A DNA stretch of 64,000 nucleotides from Rs1 sp036960485 (GCA_036960485.1 JBALXS010000010.1:13100-77099); one strand, 5' to 3'; counted from the stretch's first letter, positions 54,295-63,974 are shown. The notes: generated by a model from the sequence alone, not told the origin. Made by a program: numbers and translations.

Positions 54295-55652
54295 TACCGG
54301 CATTTGCAGTCGTAGGGCATCCTAATAAAGGTAAATCATCTGTCGTATCAACACTCGCCAGAGATGATCGTGTGGCCGTTTCTATGCGCAGTGGTACCAC
54401 AGCGGTAGCTAATACTTATGAAATTAGCTTGGCGCAGCAGAGTTATCAGTTAATTGATACACCAGGTTTTCAAAGACCAAGAAAGGTTTTAGCTTGGCTG
54501 CAAAGTACCCAGCCTACTGCTGATAAGCGCGCCCAAAGAGTAAGGGAGTTTTTATTAGATCCACAGTGCCAAGAGCTTTATAAAGATGAAATTGAGCTGC
54601 TAAAGCCTATTATGGCGGGAGCTGCAATTTTATATGTTGTAGATGGCTCTAGGCCTTATAGTGCGGATTACGAAGCTGAAATGGAAATATTACGCTGGAG
54701 CGGCCAGCCAAGTATGGCCTTGATTAATCCCATTGAAAGCACTGCTTACGTGCAAGATTGGAAACAAGCATTACATCAATATTTTAGCTTAGTCAGAGTG
54801 TTTGATGCTATACAAGCAGATTTGCAGCAGCACTTGGATTTACTTGAAGCCTTCACACAGCTGCATTTGCCCTGGGCGGCTTCACTGAATAATATAATTG
54901 CTGCATTTAAAGATAAAGTCGAAGCGCAAAAAGCGCAAAGCTGCGCCATTGCTGCACAGTTATTACAAGATTTAACAGGCTATCAGTTACAGCAAAAAGC
55001 ATTAAATAAAGAGCAGGGCGAGAAAATGCAGTTGCTACTTGAAAAACGCTATTATCATTGGATGCGCCAGCGCGAATCACAAGCGCACGATGCTTTGCAA
55101 ATGTTGTACCGCCATCATCAGTTACAGCGCAAAGGGCCAGAGTTAGCGTTGCCAAATGATCTATTTGATACCGAGCACTGGTATGCTTGGGGGTTAGATC
55201 GAACGCAACTTACCAAAGTTGCCGCCATTGCAGGGGCAACAACCGGTGGCGCTGTAGATTTAGCGGTAGCAGGACAAACCTTTATGTTAGGTGCGCTTTC
55301 TGGTGCTGTGCTAGGTTCTACTGCCGCTTGGTTTGGCGCAGATAAACTAGCAGATATAAAATTAAAGGGGATACCTTTAGGTGGATTTGAAGCACGCCAA
55401 GGGCCTATTAAAAACAAAAATTTCCCCTATGTTGTTTTAGCGCGTTTTTTGTATGTTTATAAAGTGTTACACAGCAGAAATCATGCATTGCGTGAAGACT
55501 TAGTGGTGACAGAGCAGCAAGTTGGACAAGTGCTAGAGCTGCTGCAAAAGCAGCAGCGAAAAGATATATATAACGCTTTAGATAAGCTTAGCAGGCAAAA
55601 GAGTGTGAGTAATTTAGCTAAAACCTTGGCACCAGCGTTTGATTTACCTTAA
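54291..55652 (+). CDS. DUF3482-type GTPase
   Basis: A 453-residue predicted GTPase. AVVGHPNKGKSSVVSTLA is the P-loop, SGTTAVA is switch I, DTPGFQRPR is switch II/G3, and MALINPIE is a weak G4 (no NKxD). The C-terminal half has a helical DUF3482 region with hydrophobic AIAGATTGGAVDLAVAGQTF, a likely membrane-associated stretch. It starts inside the stop codon of the preceding membrane protein; the pair likely acts together at the membrane. Role is unknown. Confidence 0.8.
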   Translation: MIPAFAVVGHPNKGKSSVVSTLARDDRVAVSMRSGTTAVANTYEISLAQQSYQLIDTPGFQRPRKVLAWLQSTQPTADKRAQRVREFLLDPQCQELYKDEIELLKPIMAGAAILYVVDGSRPYSADYEAEMEILRWSGQPSMALINPIESTAYVQDWKQALHQYFSLVRVFDAIQADLQQHLDLLEAFTQLHLPWAASLNNIIAAFKDKVEAQKAQSCAIAAQLLQDLTGYQLQQKALNKEQGEKMQLLLEKRYYHWMRQRESQAHDALQMLYRHHQLQRKGPELALPNDLFDTEHWYAWGLDRTQLTKVAAIAGATTGGAVDLAVAGQTFMLGALSGAVLGSTAAWFGADKLADIKLKGIPLGGFEARQGPIKNKNFPYVVLARFLYVYKVLHSRNHALREDLVVTEQQVGQVLELLQKQQRKDIYNALDKLSRQKSVSNLAKTLAPAFDLP

Positions 55653-55740
55653 TCCATATTTAGGATGTGCTTAATACTAAAAGTTAGGGAGAGGGCTAAG
55701 CGATAATCTATAAGTCTACATTCATCATTTAAGGATACAA

Positions 55741-56145
55741 ATGTTAAAAGGCATAAACCATATTACCATCGCGGTTAGTGATTTAGATCGTGCTATCAAT
55801 TTTTACCAACAGCAATTGACGATGCAGTTGCAGGTGCGTTGGACAAACGGTGCTTATTTAACGGTTGGGGAGCTATGGTTATGCTTAAGCGTTGATATTG
55901 TTAAGCCCAGTAAAGATTATAGCCATATCGCTTTTGATATTGACGAGCAGGATTTTGTCAGCTTTAGTGAGCGGCTGCTGGCAAGTGGTATAGATGTGTG
56001 GAAGCAAAATAACAGCGAAGGGTGTTCGTTGTATTTATTAGATCCCGACGGTAATAAATTGGAAATCCATGCGGGCAATTTAGCTTCTAGAATAGCAAAA
56101 ATGAAAGAAAACTTAACTGACGGTATGATTTTTTATGATCAATAA
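55741..56145 (+). CDS. fosA: Fosfomycin resistance glutathione transferase FosA
   Basis: A 134-residue VOC-superfamily enzyme. GINHITIAVSDLDRAINFY has the first metal His, YSHIAFDI the second and KLEIHAGNL the metal-binding Glu. WKQNNSEGCSLYLLDPDG supplies the K+ and fosfomycin-contacting Lys, Ser and Tyr residues seen in Pseudomonas FosA, and SRIAKMK has the conserved Arg. FosA adds glutathione to fosfomycin. It is chromosomal, flanked by housekeeping genes, so probably intrinsic rather than acquired. Activity is an inference from conserved residues. Confidence 0.87.
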   Translation: MLKGINHITIAVSDLDRAINFYQQQLTMQLQVRWTNGAYLTVGELWLCLSVDIVKPSKDYSHIAFDIDEQDFVSFSERLLASGIDVWKQNNSEGCSLYLLDPDGNKLEIHAGNLASRIAKMKENLTDGMIFYDQ

Positions 56146-56213
56146 CAGTCGTCGTTAACTGCTACCGTTATTGAGTTCTGTGTAACGTAACTAACGATGA
56201 TATGGCAAGGGAG

Positions 56214-56269
56214 AAATCGGCTAAATGGCAAGATTTACTATGTAAATAAGCATTTTAAGCCGATTTTTT
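56214..56269 (+). terminator. Terminator after fosA
   Basis: AAATCGGCT pairs with AGCCGATTT (9 bp), extended inside by AAATG with CATTT. The loop is long (about 35 bases in all) and a T run follows. It lies between fosA and the convergent ETF-QO gene. Confidence 0.65.
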
Positions 56270-56314
56270 AAAGCTGTATTATTGAGCGCAGTAGTTATCT
56301 GCGATCTCTATTAA

Positions 56315-57958
56315 TTACATATTAGGATAGTTGGGACCACCACCACCTTCAGGGGCTACCCAAGTAATATTTTGGGCGGGATCTTTGATGTCGCACGTTT
56401 TACAATGTACACAGTTCTGCGAATTTATTTGAAAAACTTTTTCGCCTTCCTGCTCAACTATTTCATACACACCTGCTGGGCAATAGCGCAGTGCAGGTTC
56501 TGCATATTTGGCTAAATTACTACCTAATGGAATGCTGATGTCAGTAAGCTTTAAATGACAAGGCTGATTTTCTTCGTGGTTAGTATTTGATAGAAATACC
56601 GAAGAAGGTTTGTCAAAGCTTAATACGCCATCTGGTTTAGGATAGCTGATTTCTGGGCATTCACTGGCAAGCTTTAGCTGTGCATGGTCGGCTTTATTGT
56701 CATGCAAAGTGACAGGAATAGGAAAAATATTCTGATCGACAAAGTTGAAACCACCGCCAATTAGAGTGCCAAACTTGTGTAGCGCAGGGCCAAAGTTACG
56801 GCTGCGATATAGCTCTTCATAAACCCAAGAGTTTTTGAAGTTATCAGCAAATTGTTGTAAATCACTGGCGCCAGTATCGCCCGCGGTTAAAGCGCTTGTG
56901 ATCGTTTCAGCAGCAATCATGCCTGATTTCATTGCTGTATGTGTGCCTTTGATCTTGGAAAAATTTAACGTTCCAGCATCGCAGCCTAATAACAAAGCGC
57001 CGGGCATGGTCATTTTAGGAAGAGAGTTAAAGCCGCCTTTGGTGATGGCTCTTGCGCCATAAGAGACGCGCTTGCCGCCGGTTAAATATTGAGCGAGCTG
57101 TGGGTGGTGCTTTAAACGTTGAAATTCGTGGAATGGGCTAAGGTGCGGGTTGCTATAGCTTAAGTCGGTAATTAGACCAACCACTGCTTGATTGTTTTCT
57201 AAATGGTAGAGAAAGAATCCACCGCTGGCCTTATCCAAAGGCCAGCCTGCGCCATGTACCACTAAGCCGGGTTGATGCTTGGCAGGATCTATATCCCATA
57301 GCTCTTTTATACCAATGCCGTAATGCTGCGCATCGCTATCTTTATCAAGCTGGAATTTTTGGATAAGCTCTTTACCTAAATGACCACGACAACCTTCAGT
57401 GAAAACCGTGTACTTAGCCAGCAAATCCATGCCTGGCATATAGCCATCTTTTTGCTCGCCAGCTTCATCTAAACCCATGTCGCCAGTGCCTATTCCAGTA
57501 ACAGCGCCATCATCATTATAAATAATATGCGCAGCTGGAAAGCCTGGGAATATTTCAACGCCTAGTTGTTCGGCTTGCTCAGCTAACCAGCGCGACAAAT
57601 TACCAACACTAGCAATAAAATTCCCTTCATTGTGCATGGGTTTTGGTACTAAGAAATTTGGTACTTTGATAGATTTTTGTGCATCTTTTAATAAAAAAAT
57701 CTGATCTTCAGTGACAGCTGTGTTCAGTGGAGCGCCTTGAGCCTGCCAATCGGGGAAAAGCTCGTTTAAAGCACGTGGCTCAACGACAGCGCCGGATAAA
57801 ATATGTGCTCCTACTTCAGAGCCTTTTTCTACTACACAAACGGTTAACTCACTGCCATTTTCATTTGCTTGCTGCATTAATCGACAAGCGGTGGATAGCC
57901 CCGCAGGGCCTGCGCCAACAATTACAACATCAAAATCCATTGATTCACGTTCTGTCAT
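56315..57958 (-). CDS. Electron-transfer flavoprotein-ubiquinone oxidoreductase
   Basis: A 547-residue inner-membrane-associated flavoprotein. DVVIVGAGPAGLSTACRL binds FAD. SYGARAITKGGFNSLPKMTMPGALLLGCDAG, cited by its ends, is the ubiquinone-binding region. CPAGVYEI ... NCVHCKTCDIKDP provides the four cysteines of the C-terminal [4Fe-4S] cluster. It passes electrons from ETF, and thus from acyl-CoA dehydrogenases, to ubiquinone. The ETF subunit genes are not in this window. Confidence 0.95.
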   Translation of the reverse strand: MTERESMDFDVVIVGAGPAGLSTACRLMQQANENGSELTVCVVEKGSEVGAHILSGAVVEPRALNELFPDWQAQGAPLNTAVTEDQIFLLKDAQKSIKVPNFLVPKPMHNEGNFIASVGNLSRWLAEQAEQLGVEIFPGFPAAHIIYNDDGAVTGIGTGDMGLDEAGEQKDGYMPGMDLLAKYTVFTEGCRGHLGKELIQKFQLDKDSDAQHYGIGIKELWDIDPAKHQPGLVVHGAGWPLDKASGGFFLYHLENNQAVVGLITDLSYSNPHLSPFHEFQRLKHHPQLAQYLTGGKRVSYGARAITKGGFNSLPKMTMPGALLLGCDAGTLNFSKIKGTHTAMKSGMIAAETITSALTAGDTGASDLQQFADNFKNSWVYEELYRSRNFGPALHKFGTLIGGGFNFVDQNIFPIPVTLHDNKADHAQLKLASECPEISYPKPDGVLSFDKPSSVFLSNTNHEENQPCHLKLTDISIPLGSNLAKYAEPALRYCPAGVYEIVEQEGEKVFQINSQNCVHCKTCDIKDPAQNITWVAPEGGGGPNYPNM

Positions 57959-58256
57959 GTCTACCTCTAATTATTATCTGTCTTTCTGTTCTATTATTTT
58001 ATTTTTGTATATGCATATATATTGTTGAGATTAACATAGAAAGTATTGATCAAATATATTTTTTAAGCCTATAGAAGAAGCAATTGAATTAATCTATAAG
58101 CTTTAATAAATTTGCTGCTCTTGAAGGTTATAAAAGTCTCAGCTATTAAGCTTTTGCATTTTTTAACCACCATATATTGCAGATAAATTATATGTTTTAC
58201 TATGATGCTTTTGTATTAGTACTAAATGCTATTGCTGTTGGTGATTTCTGCAATCA

Positions 58257-59642
58257 TTAACACTCAGTGAAGTTAACTGCGAGTCCACCTAAAGATGTTT
58301 CCTTGTATTTGCTTTGCATATCGGCGCCCGTATCGCGCATTGTTTTAATTACTTTATCTAAGCTTACAAAATGTTGGCCATCTTCGTTAAGAGCCATACG
58401 GCTGGCATTAATTGCTTTTACGGCAGCGATTGCATTACGCTCAATGCATGGGATTTGTACTAAGCCTGCAATAGGGTCACAAGTAAGGCCCAAGTTGTGT
58501 TCCATCGCTATTTCAGCGGCATTTTCAATTTGTTCAGGTGTGCCACCTGTTACCGCGGCGAGACCGGCCGCTGCCATTGCGCAAGCCGAGCCGACTTCGC
58601 CTTGACAGCCCACTTCAGCCCCTGAAATGGATGCATTATGCTTGCACAGCATGCCAATGGCAGCCGCGGTTAATAAGAATTTAACGACTCCAGCATCGCT
58701 GCCTGAGAAGTAAAAACGTGCATAGTAATGTAATACTGCGGGTATGATTCCAGCAGCGCCATTAGTAGGGGCTGTTACTACTTTGCTGCCCGCAGCGTTT
58801 TCTTCATTGACCGCCAGTGCATATAGATTCACCCAATCGAGAGCCGCCAAAGGATCTCTAAGTGCAGCTTCAGGCCTTGAAGTGAGTTTTTTGTAAAGTG
58901 CGGGCGCTCTTCTTCTTACTTCTAAGCCACCTGGAAGTATACCCTCTTGATGGTAGCCTCTTTCAACGCAGTTCTGCATGGCTTGCCAGATTTTTAAGAT
59001 ACCAGCACGGGTTTCACTAGCTGGGCGATAATGACATTCATTGGCCATCATGACCTGGTGAATCGACATGTTGTGGTCTTTGCAAATATCTAACAGCTGC
59101 GCCATTGTATTAAATGGGTAAGGAACTTTAGCTGTTTCATCTGTTGTGGTGGTGTTTTCAGCATTATGAAATTCATCTTTGTCTAAAATAAAACCACCGC
59201 CGACAGAAAAGTACTCTTGGGCATATAAAATAATACCTTGTGCATCGCGGGCGCTAATACGCATGCCATTGGGGTGCTCAGGTAATGCTTGAAAAATGTG
59301 ATGTAAATCGGTTTGTTGATCAAAGCGAATAGTACATTGCTCGCTTAGTTGTAATAAGCCGCTTTCTTCAATCTCACGTAATCGAATAGGCATATAATTA
59401 GGATCTATAGTGGAAGGAGCATTACCTTCTAGCCCAAGTATTACAGCTGGTCCGGTACCGTGACCTTTACCTGTTGCCCCTAATGACCCAAACAGCTCGA
59501 TACGCAAATTAGTTGTTTTTTGTAACTCGTTACGTGCATGTAATGCTGTAATGAAATTTTTGGCGCCAATCATTGGACCCACGGTGTGTGAGCTTGAAGG
59601 GCCAATGCCTATTTTAAATAAATCAAAGATGCTTATGTTCAT
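58257..59642 (-). CDS. sdaA: L-serine ammonia-lyase (single-chain, iron-sulfur type)
   Basis: A 461-residue enzyme that deaminates L-serine to pyruvate and ammonia. The start is ATG 59642 (MNISIFDLFKIGIGPSSSHT); the longer frame adds 17 unlikely codons. GPSSSHTVGP is the N-terminal signature of the beta domain. The C-terminal alpha domain has GAAGIIPAVLHYYARF, GAEVGCQGEVGSACAMAAAGL, cited by its ends, and CDPIAGLVQIPCIERNAI, which contain the [4Fe-4S] cysteines. Confidence 0.95.
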   Translation of the reverse strand: MNISIFDLFKIGIGPSSSHTVGPMIGAKNFITALHARNELQKTTNLRIELFGSLGATGKGHGTGPAVILGLEGNAPSTIDPNYMPIRLREIEESGLLQLSEQCTIRFDQQTDLHHIFQALPEHPNGMRISARDAQGIILYAQEYFSVGGGFILDKDEFHNAENTTTTDETAKVPYPFNTMAQLLDICKDHNMSIHQVMMANECHYRPASETRAGILKIWQAMQNCVERGYHQEGILPGGLEVRRRAPALYKKLTSRPEAALRDPLAALDWVNLYALAVNEENAAGSKVVTAPTNGAAGIIPAVLHYYARFYFSGSDAGVVKFLLTAAAIGMLCKHNASISGAEVGCQGEVGSACAMAAAGLAAVTGGTPEQIENAAEIAMEHNLGLTCDPIAGLVQIPCIERNAIAAVKAINASRMALNEDGQHFVSLDKVIKTMRDTGADMQSKYKETSLGGLAVNFTEC

Positions 59643-60063
59643 AATTAGTAACCTGTTCGAATATCGGCGCATAATTACATATTTGAAAAACAAGCACCTT
59701 CCTCTTAGCGACTAATATGGTTGTAAAAGGCGGTTGTAAAGATGGTAGTCAAAAAGGAGTATTAGTAGAGATTGGGTGGGTATTGTGAGTAACTATGCAA
59801 ATAGTTATCCAAAAGCTGTGTTTCGGTCTAGTTGCTAAAAATTACATCTTATTACGTAAAAGCTAAAGGTGTCGTGGAAATAAAGTGTCTTCAGCTTCTC
59901 ATTAAAATTGATGGCTGTCAGATTAAAAAATATTTGCCTTTATAGCTCATCATGGCTCATCGGTTTTCAGTCATCGCTAATTTGATTTTTTTAGCAGAAT
60001 GACGCTTTTGATTAATGTAAAAGCAATGAGTTAAAGAACAGCAATAGTTATAACTAGGTAACT
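59643..60063. other. Intergenic region upstream of sdaA
   Basis: 421 bases between sdaA and the next minus-strand gene. It should hold the sdaA promoter. I looked for a glycine riboswitch core and did not find one. No gene is supported. Confidence 0.45.
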
Positions 60064-60543
60064 TCATTCTAGTTCGAACTCGAATTCTACTGTTTCTGCT
60101 TGGCCGCTTTGTGTGAATTTAACGATTGCTCGCCAAGTCATCGACATACCAGCATGCCCAGCTAAAGTATGAGTGCCAGTAAATGTGTTATCAGAGCTTT
60201 TTTCTAGATTTAATAAATTAGCTCCCATGAACATCTCAATTCCTTGAAAATCGATGGCTACAGTTTCAGGGCTATAGCCAACAAATTCGAGATTAAAAGT
60301 GAGCGGTTCGAATGATTGCATGGTTTTGTTGGCAATGGTGAAGTGTACCTTGTTGCCTTTTTCTTGAAATAAGCAAGCTTGATTATTAAAATCGCATGAG
60401 ATGTTACCTAAAGCTTTCGATGAAGATTGATTAAGGGATGTTTGGGTGCTAAACCACCAAATAGCCGTTAGTAATAGCGCCAAAAGTAAGGTTAGCAAAA
60501 GGTTGGTGAGGGCTTTAAAATCTTGTGCGCGCATGCTCTTCAT
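60064..60543 (-). CDS. Single-pass membrane protein with a periplasmic domain, unknown
   Basis: A 159-residue protein from ATG 60543 (a TTG at 60594 would add 17 residues; ATG 60534 would remove three). Start choice is weak because no clear ribosome-binding site is seen. One TM helix (LLTLLLALLLTAIWWF) is followed by a periplasmic beta-rich domain with two cysteines (CDFNNQAC) and repeated acidic strands. It resembles FixH-like small domains only loosely. No family is assigned. Confidence 0.55.
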   Translation of the reverse strand: MKSMRAQDFKALTNLLLTLLLALLLTAIWWFSTQTSLNQSSSKALGNISCDFNNQACLFQEKGNKVHFTIANKTMQSFEPLTFNLEFVGYSPETVAIDFQGIEMFMGANLLNLEKSSDNTFTGTHTLAGHAGMSMTWRAIVKFTQSGQAETVEFEFELE

Positions 60544-60846
60544 TTTATCGAGGTTAAAAAACGCTAATTTACACTCAGTATTAACCTCTAGCAATGATTA
60601 ATATGAAAAATAATCGAATGCAGCATTGTTTTGTAAAGGGCTGTATCCCATACTTAAGTGTGTTCAACAAAGCTCAATAAATGTGAAATTACTACTGTCA
60701 TCCATTTATAGTAAGTTAGCATAGCTTAAATATTTAGTAATTTTGATCCCGGTTCTTTGTATACCTACAAGTTAATATGTGTGCTGTTGTTAAATTGACT
60801 GTAGAAAGTATGAGAGTTAAAATTTTTTGTGGTGCTAGGAAAACTA

Positions 60847-61644
60847 ATGGAAGAATTAAATCCCTCTGAACTCAGTGTGTTGCTTATAGAGCCTTCTAAA
60901 ATGCAGCAAAATATTATTTTAAAAAAACTGAACCAAGAAAAAGTGACGAAAATTGAATTTGCTGATGGTAAATTAGAAGCAATAGCTAAAATATTAAAAT
61001 ACCCGCCAGATCTAGTTATCTCAAACCTACATTATCAAGATGGCACTGCTATTGAATTATTACATTTGTTACGCAAGCATGAGCAGTATGCTGGATTACC
61101 TTTTGTGTTGATTTCGAGTGAGCAGCGCAGAAATCATTTAGAAGTTTTTAAACAGTCAGGGATTTTGGCGATCCTAACTAAGCCTTTTGCGCAAAGCGCT
61201 TTACAAAAGGCGTTGCGTTCAGCAATTTCATTTCTAAATGCAGAAGAATTATATCTTGAAAACTATGATGTAAATACTTTGCGTGTTGCATTAGTGGATG
61301 ATAGCAAATTGGCGCGTCGAGCAATTGCCAGAGTATTAAATAATTTAGGACTCAATAATATAACTGAATTTGCAGATGGTAAATTTGCGATAGAGTATCT
61401 TCAGGATAATGAAATAGATTTACTGGTCACGGATTATAATATGCCGCAGGTTAATGGGATTGAGCTAACCACTTATGTACGTCAGTCACCACAACATTCA
61501 CATGTTCCAGTATTGATGGTCACTTCAGAGGCTAAAGATAGTCATTTAGAAAAAGTGCGTGAAGCAGGCGTGGATGCAATTTTGGATAAGCCATTTGATA
61601 CGACTAACATAAAATCGATTTTGATTAAAATGTTCCAAGATTAA
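60847..61644 (+). CDS. Two-receiver response-regulator protein
   Basis: A 265-residue protein of two CheY-like receivers and no output domain. The start is ATG 60847 with AGGA seven bases before it. Receiver 1 (about 10-125) has LVISNLHYQDG where LVxxDxxMPxxxG is expected, so the phospho-acceptor Asp is Asn; it keeps the Lys of TKPF. Receiver 2 (about 145-263) has VALVDDSK, LVTDYNMPQVNG, MVTSE and DKPF, a full active site. It probably acts as an adaptor, like tandem receivers near chemotaxis or GGDEF systems. No kinase is nearby. Confidence 0.85.
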   Translation: MEELNPSELSVLLIEPSKMQQNIILKKLNQEKVTKIEFADGKLEAIAKILKYPPDLVISNLHYQDGTAIELLHLLRKHEQYAGLPFVLISSEQRRNHLEVFKQSGILAILTKPFAQSALQKALRSAISFLNAEELYLENYDVNTLRVALVDDSKLARRAIARVLNNLGLNNITEFADGKFAIEYLQDNEIDLLVTDYNMPQVNGIELTTYVRQSPQHSHVPVLMVTSEAKDSHLEKVREAGVDAILDKPFDTTNIKSILIKMFQD

Positions 61645-61651
61645 GTGTTTT

Positions 61652-61694
61652 TTTAATTTAAGTATCAGCTTTCGAAGCTGATACTTAAATTAAA
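61652..61694. terminator. 20-bp perfect hairpin after the two-receiver gene
   Basis: TTTAATTTAAGTATCAGCTT and its exact complement form a 20-bp stem around a TCG loop, starting 8 bases after the stop codon. It is unusually long for a terminator and lacks a T tract afterwards, but its AT-rich base could function that way. Confidence 0.65.
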
Positions 61695-61943
61695 TAACTC
61701 ATAGAGACCTCTGTGTAAGCTGCATTCATTAATACGGCGTTTAAAACTGGCCCTAAATGCTCTTTTGTATCAGTAAATACGGCTATTTCGCCGGTGTCCT
61801 CCTCATTTTATTGTTGTTTGCTACGATATGTATTAACTAAAAATTCTCTACGTTGCTCTAGTGTTACGGTTTTAATGCATTAAGAAAGTGCTTGAGAACG
61901 CTTTTAAAAATATTCGGTGTTAGCCTGAGACTAGTAAGCTCCC

Positions 61944-63824
61944 TTATTTTTTCAAACTCGGCAGAAAGTTATTATTCAACATGCCATTATTAAAGATTTG
62001 AATTTTAGCTTTTAATTTAGCTAGCATTGCTTGCTTAAGTTGTGTGTTATCAATATTTTTGTTTTTTGATATGAGCTTTAGCTGCTCTAAATTGTGACTG
62101 GCTATAAGTGTTGCGTAGTTATTGACCAGAACATATTGCGTAGCTTCTGTAAAAAATGCCTCGCCTTCATTGCTGCTTAGTAAGCTATTGCCGAAGGGTA
62201 GAAGCTGGCTTTGGTACTTGCTAGAAAGACCTAGGTAATCTAATACAGTACTGGGAATATCAGTATGCTGAGCCACTTTTAAGCTTGCTTTTGATGGGAG
62301 TTTACCTGTTGGGCTAAAAAGCATTAAAGGAATGCGATGACGCCCTGTTGTCGTTTGGTAAGCGGTGTTATCACTAATGGATGTGTGATCTGCGGTGATG
62401 ATGAATAGTGTCTTTTCATACCAAGGCATGGTTTTAACAGTATCAAAAAACTTCTTTAAGGCCATATCAGTATAGCCAATACTAGCATGAATAGCTAAAG
62501 AGCCTTTGGGGAAGCTATTTTTGTATTTACTGGGCAAGGTGTATGGGTTGTGGGAGCTTAAGCTAAACATGCCGGCTATAAATGGCTGTGGTAGTTTGTT
62601 TAAGCTTTGTGCCATGTGCTGAAAAAAGGGTTCATCAAAAATTCCCCATTTACCATCGAAATCATCTAGATGAGGGTGTTCGTTTAAACCAGTAAAATTT
62701 TTAAATCCAAATCTTTGGCTCATAGTGTCTATATACATGCTGTCGTTTTTTGCGGCATGAAAAAAATGTGTTTGGTAGTTTTCATAAGCTAATAGAGAGG
62801 CTAGACCTGAGACATTATTGCCTAAATAACTTGAAGTAATAAAAGGTTTTTGCATTAGCGGTGGTAGTGCTGCAAGTATGGAGGGTAGAGCGTCAATCGA
62901 GCGTCTTCCATTCGCATACGCTTGTTTGAAGGTCAAACTTTGTTGGCTTAAAGAATGTAAAAAAGGAGCGTAGCCTATGGATCCGTCGGCTTTGGTTAAG
63001 TATTCGCTGGCAAAGCTTTCCAACACAATAATGACTATATTATCTTGTTTTGCAGGTGTAGGCCAAGGGCTGTGAATTTGTTGGTTTAGTGCTTTTGCTT
63101 GTTTATCCGAAGTGTAGAAGTCTATCTTTTTCAACTGCCCTTCGCTTTGCCTTAACAATGTGAAAGTTGAATTTAGAACTAAATGCCCAGTGCTCGACAT
63201 TGGCCAATTAAAGGCGTGTGATGGGCTCAATGGCTTTGATTCAATAGTGCTACGTATTGATATTACAGCGAACATAAATAGACATAAAGCAATAACGACA
63301 CGGATATACCAGGGGCGGGCGTTTTTTGGGCTTGTGGTAATAAAACGGTTACTCACTAGAATAAAAAATATTGCGACAAATGCAGAAAATAATACAAACA
63401 ACCAATATTGAGCAAGTAATTGACTCGCTTGATCTGCTAAATCAGCTGTAAAAGTAAGGACTTCAAGGCCTGATCTTCGTCCTATGAATGGGAAATACAA
63501 ACTATCTGCTACATTGCTGGTGATTAATAGCAGCGGTGCTAATGGCCAATACAGTTTAGTTAGTAAAATAAAACTAGAATGGCACTGAGAAATGTATAAA
63601 GGCAGGGCTATTATCAACCAAGGGGCTAAACATATGCTAACGGTTGCTAAATCAAAGCGTATCCCATGCAAGAATGCTGCACTAATATCGATATTATCTA
63701 TCGCTTGAAAGGTACTTGAATTAAGTGCATAAAAAGCTAACCTTAGCCCTGAGCAAAGCAGTAGCAGCCACAATAGATTTTTAAAGTAAGGTAAGATAAT
63801 TGAAAATTGATTTTGAGCGAGCAT
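61944..63824 (-). CDS. LTA-synthase/sulfatase-fold membrane enzyme
   Basis: A 626-residue protein. About five N-terminal TM helices (to about residue 200) precede a periplasmic alkaline-phosphatase-fold domain. NIVIIVLESFASEYL is the metal-binding entry motif. NGRRSIDALPSILAALPPL is the nucleophile region (Thr or Ser expected near GRRS). ITADHTSISDN and TTGRHRIPLMLFSP contain later metal-binding Asp and His. It belongs with lipoteichoic-acid-synthase-like and OpgB-like transferases that move phosphoglycerol or phosphoethanolamine groups. The acceptor (periplasmic glucan or lipid) is unknown. Confidence 0.85.
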   Translation of the reverse strand: MLAQNQFSIILPYFKNLLWLLLLCSGLRLAFYALNSSTFQAIDNIDISAAFLHGIRFDLATVSICLAPWLIIALPLYISQCHSSFILLTKLYWPLAPLLLITSNVADSLYFPFIGRRSGLEVLTFTADLADQASQLLAQYWLFVLFSAFVAIFFILVSNRFITTSPKNARPWYIRVVIALCLFMFAVISIRSTIESKPLSPSHAFNWPMSSTGHLVLNSTFTLLRQSEGQLKKIDFYTSDKQAKALNQQIHSPWPTPAKQDNIVIIVLESFASEYLTKADGSIGYAPFLHSLSQQSLTFKQAYANGRRSIDALPSILAALPPLMQKPFITSSYLGNNVSGLASLLAYENYQTHFFHAAKNDSMYIDTMSQRFGFKNFTGLNEHPHLDDFDGKWGIFDEPFFQHMAQSLNKLPQPFIAGMFSLSSHNPYTLPSKYKNSFPKGSLAIHASIGYTDMALKKFFDTVKTMPWYEKTLFIITADHTSISDNTAYQTTTGRHRIPLMLFSPTGKLPSKASLKVAQHTDIPSTVLDYLGLSSKYQSQLLPFGNSLLSSNEGEAFFTEATQYVLVNNYATLIASHNLEQLKLISKNKNIDNTQLKQAMLAKLKAKIQIFNNGMLNNNFLPSLKK

Positions 63825-63950
63825 ATATTTTAGTCAATTGAAAATGGAAGTTTACTTGTCAAAATGTTGCCTTAAAACATAATAAATGAGTTACTATATT
63901 CTGAAATATAACAGAATACACAGTTGAATAAGAAATAATCAAGCAAAAAA

Positions 63951-63974
63951 AAGGTGCAAATATGCACCTTTTTT
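63951..63974. terminator. Bidirectional rho-independent terminator
   Basis: AAGGTGCA and TGCACCTT form an 8-bp stem with an AATA loop, flanked by a run of A and a run of T. It probably ends a gene just beyond the right edge of the window. Confidence 0.9.

Noticed and set aside
59643..60063. Glycine riboswitch upstream of sdaA
   Set aside because: No tandem aptamer core or conserved GGAGAG/CGCCGAAGG-like sequence is visible.
61695..61943. A minus-strand frame reading EDTGEIAVFTDTKEHLGPV and ending MSYLI
   Set aside because: The frame is interrupted by an in-frame TAA only 19 codons upstream of this text and has no start or ribosome-binding site; it may be a remnant but I cannot support a gene.
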